NCBI RefSeq assembly: GCF_020921035.1
Contig: NC_063154.1
Location: forward strand, 15,473,861 to 15,537,860
Source of the DNA: Rhodamnia argentea
Lineage: Eukaryota > Streptophyta > Magnoliopsida > Myrtales > Myrtaceae
Length of the DNA stretch: 64,000 bases
Reading direction: 5' to 3'
The notes beneath the pieces are model-generated. The model saw nothing but the letters and a program-made list of their open reading frames with translations, was not told the DNA's origin and did not search any database. The stretch's first letter is position 1, and the number at the start of each line of letters is the position of its first letter. Of the stretch, positions 47,172 to 57,713 are shown in pieces. A program made the translations under genes and the position numbers.

Positions 47172-47367
47172 GCTACTTAGGCAGAGTTGGTGGCATTTCA
47201 TCCCTTGTTTCCTACATCGAGTACGCTCACGTAGGCTTAGGGGTATGCGTTGTCGATTCCATCGTTTGGAGGGCGGCCTTGTGTGGTCACTCTTGATGGT
47301 GAGGGAGAGAGGTCTTATGGCGTTTGGTAAAACGCACTTCTAAAGATTTGAAGTCAAGATGGAGATT

Positions 47368-47718
47368 TGTTATATTTTTTACTTTCAAATTAGTGATAAG
47401 GTTATTTTGGACCATTCACTTTGTTTTAGGGTTTCTTAGATGGGGCTATAAAAAAAAATATCTTGAATAGCATATTGTAACGTTTGCTTTTACTTTTGCC
47501 CCGAAATCCTTTGTTTTTCACTTCTTCTTGTCGGATCTTTCGATCTTTGATTGTACGCTTGTACACATTATTGAAGATAGTGAAACCCCTCTCTCTCCTT
47601 GTGGTTTTTCCCGTTTTGGGTTTTCCACGTAAATTGTGTCTCGTGCGTTCTTATTTTACTTTCATCCCTAGCTATTTTGCTCTTGAATTTGTGCATCTCT
47701 TGACGTTTTTCCGCAACA
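47368..47718 (+). repeat. 3' LTR of the copia element
   Basis: 351 bp, TGTTATATT to CCGCAACA, preceded by the polypurine tract aagatggagatt and followed by the GTATG target duplication. Confidence 0.92.
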
Positions 47719-47723
47719 GTATG

Positions 47724-49203
47724 CATAGTAAGTTATAGATTCCAAAAATTAAGAAACCGGTTCAGAAATACGGGTTCCAAATCCGGAATTTGGAAACTAG
47801 AACTTTGCACAAGTCTTTATATTTTTATTGTTCTATGTCTTCGCATTATCCAATGATATTCTATGGAGATCAATGATGAATGCATAATCTTGAACCAATA
47901 GTCTAATCTTTTATTTCCGAAGATATCTATGATTGGGACTTTTATTTTCTAAATATTTCATATTCTTCGTGTGTGCAACTATGAGTTATGGTCTTTGGAT
48001 TATAGTTGAAAATTGTGGTCATTAGAAAAAATGATTTGCTGCAAACGCTCATTTGAGAACATAGATGGAGCGTGGATGGGCTCTTGAACCGACCCTAAAA
48101 CCTATGACAAAGTAGGTTTTAGGTTTCATGACATTTAGGTTAGGTTTCTGATTTCAAAAATTAGAGATTCCGACCAATAGGTTCGAGGTATTAGTTGGAA
48201 CCTGGAATGGAACCGCTCACCCCTAATTATCACCCAAACCATTTAACTAAATAGCCCATGGTTACATGTGACCACTTGATTAATCAAGTAACGAACAACT
48301 GCGCATGAGAATCCCCGTGTTTACAATACAAAATTGTCAGCCAATATTAAATTATGCCAATCGAATTGGCGGTTCGAGAGAATTAATTATAGTCAATGTG
48401 ACACACATTGGATTATAATACTACTTAATTTGAAGCACATCGAATTATGGTGCTGCCATTTTCACATGCAATGCGAAACTTGACGTACTAGCTGGAAACT
48501 ACTTAAATCTCTTTTGATCTCTTCACCTAAATTACCTCAAAACCAGCTTGTCATAATAGTTGGAACTAACATTAAAGATGAGTTTATTTCGCAAAAAAAT
48601 GAGCGATTTGAAAAACATTCTCCGGAAAATGATTGCTTACATCGTTTAGAAAAATTAGTCAACGGAACGTGTTTCCATTATCGATAATAGTCTAAGCAAT
48701 TATTTTTTGCTCATTGTCCCCGAAGCGAGCGAACCCTAAATGAATCCGTAGTCGTCATTTGGCAATTGAGAGTGAAAAACTGCAATAAACCGACACTCTC
48801 CATTACTTTGCGCTATCTAAGCGCGATCAATCAATTGTCAAACGAAAACAAAATAGATTATGTAATCGCATGATATCACAAGAAAACTATTTATCATTTT
48901 GAAAATTTCTAATGGGCATCACCGGTCCAATCTAAAGTTTGTGACATGAGCGGGACGTCTCTTATATAGGATTGCAACTTGGTACGTAACTACTCTGGGC
49001 AGCACCCTTGGTTGCTTTAAGAATTAAAGAGAAAAAGCAAAAGGTTAAATCTCAAATAGGGTCAGGACATTAGTTGAATTTCGGTTCAAAATGGACTTGT
49101 CTCAAATAAAATCGTGAAATAGACAACTTAGTCTCAAAAGGCACCCTTAACACGCCGGGCCTCAACACTCGAGGATCTATGTTATCGGAGATCCCGGAGC
49201 ACT

Positions 49204-49237
<34 letters not shown>

Positions 49238-49325
49238 TATGGAGGAGGAAGAAAACGAAGTGAGGAAATGTTTCGTGAGATCATCCGAGATTTTGTTGGG
49301 CTTGGGCCCACCTATATTTATTTTC
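47724..49325. repeat. Spacer S2, copy 3, right part
   Basis: Continues the S2 match to gggcttgggcccacctat. It then jumps at about 49320 into ttcgagaacagaaacg, skipping roughly 980 bp present in the 22.3-23.2 kb region. A (GA)n tract at 49206-49235 has expanded relative to the 22.15-kb copy. Confidence 0.9.
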
Positions 49326-49597
49326 GAGAACAGAAACGTTATCCTGTGGACCTTATACAGCCCGTGATAAATATCTCCGACACACTACAGACATGCCCAT
49401 GCACGGGCCCGACATTATTGTGATGCTTATGCACCGAAAGATGTCGACAACACAGTCGATGGGACATCACACATTTCCTCCACTAATAATGCAGACTTGT
49501 TATCTCTTCTTTTCTGGCTTATCGCCTTAAGATGTGCACGAAGTTGACCTGTTGAAACACTCAAACGAGTACCGAAGAGGTCGACAGTGTATCAAAC

Positions 49598-50887
49598 ATG
49601 AAGGTCGAATTACAGTCCAGGAAACTGGTCAAGCCATCGGATCCGACGCCGGATCATTGCCGAAAGCTCAGCCTGTCCTTCATCGATGACCTTTTGTTTT
49701 CTAAGTATGTTGGCGTCGTCTTCTACTATCGAGCTCGCGAAAGCACGCACAAGATCGATACTCGTCAGAGGCTTCGCCGCTTGGAGGAGTCGCTTTCTGA
49801 AACCCTTACCCTTTTTTACCCTCTAGCCGGTCGGTACGTCGAGGACGGGCTCTTCATCGACTGCAACGACCAAGGGGTAGAATTTGTACAAGCCAAAGTG
49901 GATGGCACTCTGGATCAGCTCCTCCGGGGAGATCTTGACCGTGACCTTCTCAGTTGCTTGTCAAAGTTCCCGCCGCCAGCAGCAAACAATCCATTGGCCG
50001 GAGTTCAAGCGAACGGCTTCAATTGCGGCGGATTAGCAATCAGCCTGGGCTTTTCTCACAAGATAGGCGACATGTACACCATGGCCACGTTCATGAACTC
50101 GTGGGCCACCGCATGCCGGAGCGGAATCCACGAAGTAGCCACGCCGAATTTTGAGCTGCCGTCTCTATTCCCAGCGAAAGAATCCGCGTTCAGACAATGG
50201 CCCGCACTCCCCGTCCGGGAAAAGTTCACGCTGGCTAGACTCGAATTCAGCGGCCTAGCCTTGTCGAGACTGAAGGCTGCTTCCAACTCATCGGATTCAA
50301 CAGCTACTAACCGCCAAAGGTCACGCGTGGAAATCGTGTCTGCGCTGATCTGTAAGGCTCTCATCAGCATTGATCGCGCGACAAAAGGCCTGCCGAGGCC
50401 TGCCCTCTTCTCCATCCCGATCAATTTGCGCGAGAGAGTACAATTAAAGATCCCGGCAAACGCGTGCGGCAACTTCTTTGCTCAGATAATCACTCCATTT
50501 GCTGTAGAAGAGACCGAGCCCACTTTCGATGGAATACTGAATCTGATCGGCGAGGCGCATAGGAACGCGAAATCGAAGTATGCCGAGGTCGCAGACGCAA
50601 GCGCGTTGCGCTCGATGGTGGGAGATTCATGGCGAGATTACGTTGGTCTATTGGGCAGAGATGAAGCAAACGTGATCCTAATCGGTAGCTGGTGCAGATT
50701 CCCACTCTACGACAGTGATTTCGGGTGGGGGAAACCAGACTTAGTGAGCAGCACAAGCCCTCCTATTAGATTAGTTGTTCTTGTGGACAGTCCGGTTGAT
50801 GGTGGAATTGATGCTTGGATCACTCTAAACCAAGATGAGATGGTTCTTTTCAAGCAGCATCCTGACATTGTGGCTTGTACTTCCTAG
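49598..50887 (+). CDS. BAHD acyltransferase, vinorine-synthase-like
   Basis: Intact single-exon gene for a 429-residue BAHD acyl-CoA-dependent acyltransferase, closest paralogue of the 27.8-kb gene. HKIGD is at residues 154-158 and DFGWG at 374-378; the C-terminus is FKQHPDIVACTS. Of about 36 residue differences from the 27.8-kb gene, more than half fall between residues 325 and 415, around DFGWG, including YVGLL for FLNIL and STSPPIRLVVL for TASPSMRSVVL. Two changes sit just before the catalytic motif: AGVQANG for AVVQANG, and LGFSHK for LRFSHK. The promoter lacks most of the MITE found before the 27.8-kb gene, so expression may differ. Last BAHD gene of the cluster; substrate unknown. Confidence 0.95.
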   Translation: MKVELQSRKLVKPSDPTPDHCRKLSLSFIDDLLFSKYVGVVFYYRARESTHKIDTRQRLRRLEESLSETLTLFYPLAGRYVEDGLFIDCNDQGVEFVQAKVDGTLDQLLRGDLDRDLLSCLSKFPPPAANNPLAGVQANGFNCGGLAISLGFSHKIGDMYTMATFMNSWATACRSGIHEVATPNFELPSLFPAKESAFRQWPALPVREKFTLARLEFSGLALSRLKAASNSSDSTATNRQRSRVEIVSALICKALISIDRATKGLPRPALFSIPINLRERVQLKIPANACGNFFAQIITPFAVEETEPTFDGILNLIGEAHRNAKSKYAEVADASALRSMVGDSWRDYVGLLGRDEANVILIGSWCRFPLYDSDFGWGKPDLVSSTSPPIRLVVLVDSPVDGGIDAWITLNQDEMVLFKQHPDIVACTS

Positions 50888-51360
50888 GAATGTTTCTTTG
50901 AATTTTGAGTATTTCTGAGTTTGCATAACATATCCCTATTATGTCGGTATAAACTTATGGTTTGTAGCGCATGACAACACTTCTGGAGTAAAGTTTCTAC
51001 TTTAGAAGTGCTTCTGGAGCAGAAATCTATTTGGTTATCTAATTTCATTTTTCTATTTCTAAATCTTTTTTTTTTTTTTTGCTTCAGAAGGAATTTTGGA
51101 GCCACTTGAAAAAGTAAAAATCATTTACTTCTCTCCATAAGTAGAAAAGTCAACTTCCGCTTTTAAGCAGAAGTTTATTTTTAGAGCAGAAGCATTGCCA
51201 TGCACGCAGCTTTCGTTATGAATTTTGTATATTTTATTGGTTTCAATGTAATTTAAAAAAAAATGGCCAGTTAAAAATATCATGGACATTGGACAATAGT
51301 AGAAAATACTTCATCTTTTATCGAGCAAGCATTTATCTTCCATCATATATATAATACACA
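50888..51360. repeat. 3' flank, uninterrupted counterpart of the LTR-bearing site
   Basis: Matches 29089-29499 and, past the empty site at about 51310-51320, 32439-32495 (cgagcaagcatttatcttcc). The match ends at about 51363 (acacaaggag), which is the right edge of the duplicated block. Confidence 0.85.
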
Positions 51361-51363
51361 AGG

Positions 51364-51996
51364 AGTTTAATCCTAATAATCTCATTGATTTCTACAATCA
51401 TGCTCATGTGGTGATGACTTAATCGATAATCACTCGTAATACAAAGTAACATTACACATCATAACCAGGAATAATGTATAAATTGGTTTTGTTTTGTGTA
51501 TGTATAAATATAATAACTAGGGTACACATGATATTCGTTTTTGATCAAGAATATATGATTTAAGTATGTCAAATAAATGGCATAAACCACACTATTGTAA
51601 AATTGCACATAACGCTAAAAAAAAGGGAATAGTAGCCGCAAAAAATATGAATATATTTGTTAATATCTCTAAAATAAAATTTAAAAAAAACAATAATGAT
51701 TTTTCCGTGCGACGACCTGTCTCTAATACTAATAGTTTGGAATAAATGAGCTTCTCATTCGTAATTGGTGTAGGACTATAGATAGAGTAAGTACCAAAGT
51801 CTTGCTCATTCAAATGACCTCATCATGCAGAGTAAGACAAGCTCCTACATCTGTACAACTACCGACAGATTGCAAAATTGTAGCTGGTTCTTGGCACCGT
51901 TGACACATCGTCATAATCCGACCAAGTCCTCCGTGACTTTCCGAATGGAAGCTGCGATCCCATCGAGTCTTCGATGCATGAATCGAGGCCAAAAAC
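51364..51996. other. Between the cluster and ABC4
   Basis: AT-rich, no gene seen; the right part (from about 51800) probably holds the 3' UTR of the - strand gene that ends at 51997. Confidence 0.4.
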
Positions 51997-54900
51997 TCAG
52001 GATAAGATCAACCTCGGAACATATCTCTTGCAGACAAATTTGGCTATCACCAATCCAGCAGCTAATGAAGCTCCAAATAAAGCATGCAACCTCACGCAAT
52101 AGTACTTTGCCATGAATATGGACCGCTTGTCCTTATGACATTATGAGGAAAAAGGAACATCATTACTCTCTTACTAGAATAAACAGATCAGATAAACAAA
52201 GAAAGAACAAAGTATATGTTCGAGCTGAAATAAAAGTCGAGCAGAACTCAGCTTCGTTACTGTGATTTCAGGTTCTCTGCTTACCTCGTGGTTCTCTTCG
52301 ACAAAGCTAACTACCCGGTTTCCCATAGGTAAGGTCAGAAGGCACGATATCTGGAGTAGATTGTTGTTAAGATGCAGATCAGCACAAAGGAGTAAAGAAA
52401 AACAAAATCCATGCCAGACACAGAATATTTCGACGCATCCTTGATTATGAGATAGTAAGAGAATTAAGGAAACATGCAGTCAAGAAGACGCTCACGATGC
52501 AAGTAAAAGGAAGATCTCTGCTGAGACCGAAAGCTAATAGAAGAGCGTAAAGTGCTGTGACTGCCACTTTCACAACTGATGAACCTTTCTCTGTTCCTAG
52601 CCTAACCTGCACACGAAATTGCAGCGTTAATGTGTGATTTTGTTTCACTAAACCTCATACCACAAGGGACAGCTAAGTCACCAGAGGGGATATTTTCCCG
52701 ACTTTAGTGTCTTCTTCCACCTGAACGATAAAATGACTGCCAGTGAGTCTTAAGTTGTGATCCCGAGAATTTCAAGAAAAGTCTGGGTCAAATCGAAAGT
52801 ACCTGATGAAAGTGACTGCAGAAGAGGATTAAAGAGGTTGTGAAGCCAACAAGGAGAGACGCGCACAGAACAGTTCCAGTTAAGGGAAGATAGCTCACGC
52901 CTCTGTCAAATAAGAAACATGTAAGTCGCGCCTGTCATAATAGTGGACAGCAGATTTTGGGACGGAAATCAAATTCAATTGCCTGTTGTTGCCCATTAAC
53001 CAGTAAAAAGCCGTGGTAGCAAAAGGTCCAAATGCAGCAAAGCACAACGGCTCTCCAAGTCCATGGTAGCTTAATCGAAACGGTGGACACTGCAGAAGAA
53101 ACAATTTTGTGGAAAATGTGAAAGAACAGTCTTCGCGATGGATCAAGGTGTGATGAGTCTTAAATCACGAAGTTGCTGTAACGCTTTTGAACATCAATCG
53201 TATTCTTTCAAGCTTACAAGATCGGCTCAGATGCTTGAGCATTCCAAATAACCAAAGTAAAAGTTTACAGGAGCACTTTAGAGTACCTACCTGATATATA
53301 TAACCACACATGATAGCACAAGCCAGTAACAGCATCGCACGTAAGTGTCCTGCCTCTAGTGATACCCATGTCAGACCCATCAAGCCAAGAGCAAGAAACA
53401 AATAGGCTGCAGCAAGAGTTCCTGTTCGGCTGCCAACAGTATCCAGAAAAGCAATTGTCAACAGTTACTGTCCACGAAAAGATGTGATAATAGACAGTGC
53501 AAAGGCAAATAGTCAACTGATTACCTTCCGATCAGGTTCACAACTGATTCCCTCTTATTTTTATCTGCTCCTGTATCGAAATCATAAACATCATTGCTGC
53601 GCAAGTACATGTAAGGTCTTAAATACCTCAAATGGAGTTGGATCTAACAGTACAAATGATACGATGAGTGCAATCCGCATGCTTTAGGCTAAGATGCGGC
53701 ATTTTTATCCTTTCTTTTTTGTCAGAAGAATTTCCTATTCAGCAGTTTTTATCGACTGCAGTTTCTGTGCCTCTGAAAGATGATTGCCATATTTCTATGA
53801 AGGGACAAACAGGCACAAATTATCAGATTAGACAGCAACCCTCAGTCCCCCCAGACCAAGAAAACATCAGTCTATGAATAAACCACCACATACCACGAGC
53901 CAATAGGATCCAAAAAAGTCACACAGTACGCATGAACCAAGACAATTAACACACTTAAAATATCATTTCAAAGACAATCAGGCCAGTTCCCACAGAAGGG
54001 AGCACATGTGGACACTGCAGAACAAAAACCATGAACAATCAGTTCTCGAACCAAAAGAAACACTCTATCAAAGAAGTCAGCCAATATCTTTATCCAATCA
54101 AGGTGAAATTGCTTCTTACCTCTTAGTCTAAAACAAATTAAACAAGCACTTTACTAACCTTAAATTTAGCCAAGTGATCACAAAAAATGAGGAAACCAAG
54201 AGCACCAAGTAACGTGTTGCAGGGAAAGTGCTAGACTGCAGATAGGAGGATGCACTACCAATCTGTTTCAAAAGATACAAGGCAACAATAGAATACTCAA
54301 AAGAGGTACAAAAATAAAATTTCGTCATCCTGGATAAAATTGAAAAGACTATCACATTCATTAAGCCAGGGGATGAGAGGGATGGGAAGCCATATAAAAT
54401 AAATAAATATATATATATATATATATTATTATTATTCTAACAACTCTCTCAAACCTCAGTATTTCTGGTAAATCACTACTATGATAACCTGCAAATTAAC
54501 TAAACTTATAGATCTCCGTAGTTTTCTAGTGTCAGCAAGAAAAGGACCCCTCTGATATTAGTATTTGCATTTGTGTAGCGATATACTTGATTTCTTTTCT
54601 GAAATCCACATTGAAATTCAGAGTGCATATCTCCACAGAAAGAAGCAACCATACTCCAAAACTTGTACTTGTTTTATGTTCCCACATCTTCCCGCATCCT
54701 TCCATCATTTTCTTATCTTTCTAGACTGTACTTCTGTCACGCCGATGCAAAAGAAAATTGGCTAAGTACACAGCATTAACTGAAAAGTCTCATTCTACTT
54801 GTATTTGACAAAGTATGTCAAGTTTGTGCTAGACTGTGAATACTACAAAAACAGGTTTCTGTTTGTAACTTGACATCATCGATGAAGCATAGAAAAGTCC

Positions 54901-55321
54901 ATCTCTGGAGTACATGAAAGCTTACCGTAAGAGGAACAAGAGCAACAGAGTAAATTGGCAATTTGATTGCCCTCCATATCAATGTTGCCATGGAAACATC
55001 ATCTTCTTTTGCCAATTCAGAACTATGAGCATTCTTCACAAACGAAGCTTGGTGAAGCTTAAATCTTCGCTTGACTTCCACATTCTTCGTGTCTAGTCTT
55101 TTGAGATAGTTATGCTGGTTACAATGGGAACTTAGATTTTGGGCACACGCATGAAACCTACAGAAAGAGCTGGCAGATGTGAGATCGCTAAAATGACTAG
55201 TATCTCCTGTTCCGCCTTTTTTCCCACACAATTCAGGTGGAATCAGAGCATCCTTTTTCCCCAACAGGCACATATGAAAGGATGAGAACATATAACTGAT
55301 AACGAAGGGCAAGTATGTCAT
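51997..55321 (-). CDS. ABC4: Phylloquinone-pathway prenyltransferase (MenA/ABC4)
   Basis: Ten coding exons on the - strand: 55321-54926, 54262-54159, 53596-53525, 53429-53291, 53089-52983, 52902-52803, 52720-52682, 52606-52496, 52350-52285, 52131-51997. Phases agree throughout, giving 422 residues. The product is a UbiA-family 1,4-dihydroxy-2-naphthoate phytyltransferase that attaches the phytyl chain in vitamin K1 synthesis in plastids. Recognised from ATLIWRAIKLPIYSVALVPLT, the Asp-rich NDVYDFDTGAD motif (exon 3), GSRTGTLAAAYLFLALG, CPPFRLSYHGLGEPLCFAAF and the HFHQVEEDTKVGKISPL region, with many hydrophobic segments. The long N-terminus from the chosen Met should be the transit peptide; an in-frame stop lies upstream. 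All introns are GT-AG except intron 5, which needs a GC donor (AG|GCAATT, 52982). Unrelated to the BAHD cluster. Confidence 0.93.
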
Positions 55322-55351
55322 ATCTTTACAGCAGTTAAGATAGAAATTGCT

Positions 55352-56445
55352 GTAGTAAAGTGATCAAGTGAAAGAACAACACAATCACACCAGACTAGCA
55401 CAATTTTCGACGTAACAAAGAAACATTTCTTTATGAAGTTGTAGATCACATGACCTTTACTCAAATAAAGAATCGGTAATGTCTATCACCATGGAAGTTG
55501 CTCGGTCGAAGTTGATGTAGGTCCAAACTCATTCACACATTATTAGTTCATTCAAACGGTAAAAGTCGAAGCTTTTAATGAAATTATCTTCATCCTATTA
55601 TAAATAGGAAAGATTCGAGTTATGAAAGGTCATTCTATTTCCCACTGTGAAAGTACTACCATCGTACCACAGAGATCATACTTAAATATGAGAGTATATA
55701 GGACTATACCTCAGATGGGTCATGGAGGATTATTCTTATACCAAATAACAACACTTGGATCCAACAAAGGATTAGGCATCGAACATAACCCACCGCACAC
55801 AGATAGCATCACATTGTTTCCTTTATGAGGATGGCCGTTCATCAGACCCTCATTCACATCCGAAAACTATGTCCTATTCCTTACATGACAATCCCTTGAC
55901 TACATCGAACAATTCTCTGTCCCATCATAAACGAACACATTCACTTTCTTCATGAAGTATGATTCAACAGCCAAAATTTTGGGGGGCGGGGGCGGGGGTT
56001 GGTGTTGGGGGTGTTGGTTGTGTTGTTGCAACGAAAATGAAGAGGGAAAAAGCGGTACCTTATCTTCCGATTCTGGTTCGAGAGGAAGTCATGGAGTTTG
56101 CAAAGACCAGAGCCCAGGTTGACATAACAGAACGAGGCAGCCATCAGCATTATTCATGCGAGATATTTCCAATAGTGACTGCCTACTAAAAGGAAATTGT
56201 CTAAACATCACTTTTTTTATATAGCAATTCAAAGCAAACACGAATTCACATGAATTCCACAGTGAAATTTGCTCGCCAACTGATGAAGATGACCAAGCAG
56301 AGACACTAGACCAGAACAATAACCGACAGTATGAAAGGGTAGGACGAACTCGACTCACCGTTTGGTTTCTTAGTTCTGCCACATACGGAACTCCAACGAT
56401 ATTGTCCGGGACAAGCTTGGACAGGGCAGAGGCGAAGAGAGCTTC

Positions 56446-56476
<31 letters not shown>

Positions 56477-56480
56477 TCAT
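55352..56480 (-). other. Likely 5' UTR exon and leader intron of ABC4
   Basis: On the - strand a splice acceptor ctactacag at about 55352 precedes the coding exon. A good donor, aacg|gtgagt, lies at about 56358. Upstream of the donor is a pyrimidine repeat (tc)n at 56445-56476, common in plant 5' UTRs. This suggests a non-coding first exon near 56358-56480 and a 1-kb leader intron. The frame needed to extend the protein into that exon has a stop. Confidence 0.5.
55979..56030 (+). repeat. G-rich tract in the ABC4 leader intron
   Basis: Runs of G (ggggggcgggggcggggg, then ggtgttgggggtgttgg) on the + strand, C-rich on the transcribed sense. Four or more G runs with short spacers could form a quadruplex. 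Confidence 0.7.
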
Positions 56481-56708
56481 ATCCATATCTGCTATATTGC
56501 AATCTACCGAGGATAATGTTAGAACTAGAACGCCGATGCACGTGCATAATTGCATTTGCACGTGACTCGTTTTTCTTCACTTTCGATTGCCATTGATGAG
56601 TGAGCTTTTTGCTATATAAAATTAACTATTATATGCTTGCTTCTTGATATGAATTTATGTATCCAGAAGTTGTAAAGATATCGAAGTTCGCGGGGATTCG
56701 TCCCGCGA

Positions 56709-57427
56709 TGAAATATCTTTAATCATTCTTCGACTTTTAATTAACGAAAAAAAAAAAGCTATGTGGTGACTTCGAACATGAAATATTCTGAAAAGTAAGG
56801 GAATCGACAACTTGAATTTTGATAAGATTGTACAGACACATACCAAGCTAGAATTTAATCGACAACAAAGTTTGGAAAATACAAACTTCACAGCAAGACC
56901 AACGTAAACAAACTATGTCGGAATTTAATCAACGACGCAACACTTAGAATAAAAATAGATGACACGAATCTGGAAACTACAGGTGAGCAACGCGCAGGAA
57001 TTTAATCGACAGCGCGAGTTTGGAAAATAAAAGTACATTGCAGCAAAATAAAGATACTGAAAGATAGTAAATTTGTTTTATTGATGTGTGGGTCTCCAAA
57101 GAGTACGATGCGATTATTTAACGCGTACAATTAATGGTTATCATCAAAGGTCACAAAGAGATGCTATAAATCGAGGTTACAAATAGAGGTTACAAATAGA
57201 AGTTGCAAACAGAAGTTACAAAGGATTACCCAATGTTTACATTACCTTGACAGATTCTTCAACTCCACTACGTTGATAGTTGCTTTATTCTACCACATTG
57301 ACGGTTGCAATTGAGATTGTCCACTCTACTTTTTGTCGATTCCTTCAATCTGTTGATTCAATTGTCAATTCTTCAAGTTATCACATGTCGATTATAATCA
57401 ACAATCTATTGTTTTTTGGTACAAACA
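56709..57427 (-). repeat. 3' LTR of the gypsy-type element
   Basis: About 719 bp, on the - strand TGTTTGTACC to GATATTTCA. It contains repeated 'ggaatttaatcgacaacg' style units. It matches 60401-61183 with many mismatches and indels, indicating great age. Confidence 0.7.
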
Positions 57428-57713
57428 AACGCCCCCTGTGAATGAATTGAATGATTCATCGATCATTCGATTCCTTTAAATTGAATAATCAAGTGTCATC
57501 ATGTACCCATTGTCATTGACAAATTTGGTTTTGTTCTATAAAATTTTATCTTGGCTAGATTCATCCTAAGGCACTTTTTGTAAAAAGGTTTCATGCGGTC
57601 ATGTATCTCTGTCCTTAAGTAATTGCTCATGCTTAGACACTCTTGTTGTCAATTGGAATAAATCAGCAAAATTTTGACCTTCAAATTTTTGTTTTAACGA
57701 TTGAATTTCAATT

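Larger units (their letters stand above)
42549..47718 (+). mobile_element. Ty1/copia retrotransposon with duplicated 3' end at its left
   Basis: A 5170-bp insertion flanked by the perfect 5-bp repeat GTATG (42544-42548 and 47719-47723). The unoccupied site in S2 copy 1 reads ctatggtatgcatag. Two full LTRs (42801-43150 and 47368-47718) enclose a primer-binding site (tggtatcggagc, 43153-43164), a single-frame gag-pol region and a polypurine tract. To the left of the first full LTR there is an extra piece (42549-42800) made of 24 bp of LTR start joined to the end of the internal region and its polypurine tract. By eye the two LTRs differ at about 20 of 350 positions, so the insertion is not recent. 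Defective because of stops in pol. Confidence 0.93.
42464..48225. mobile_element. hAT-type MITE split by the copia element
   Basis: The left piece is 42464-42548 (TAGGGTGAGC start) and the right piece 47719-48225 (ends cacccctA). It matches the unsplit MITEs at 20559 and 25549. The copia element lies between the pieces with GTATG on each side. Confidence 0.85.
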
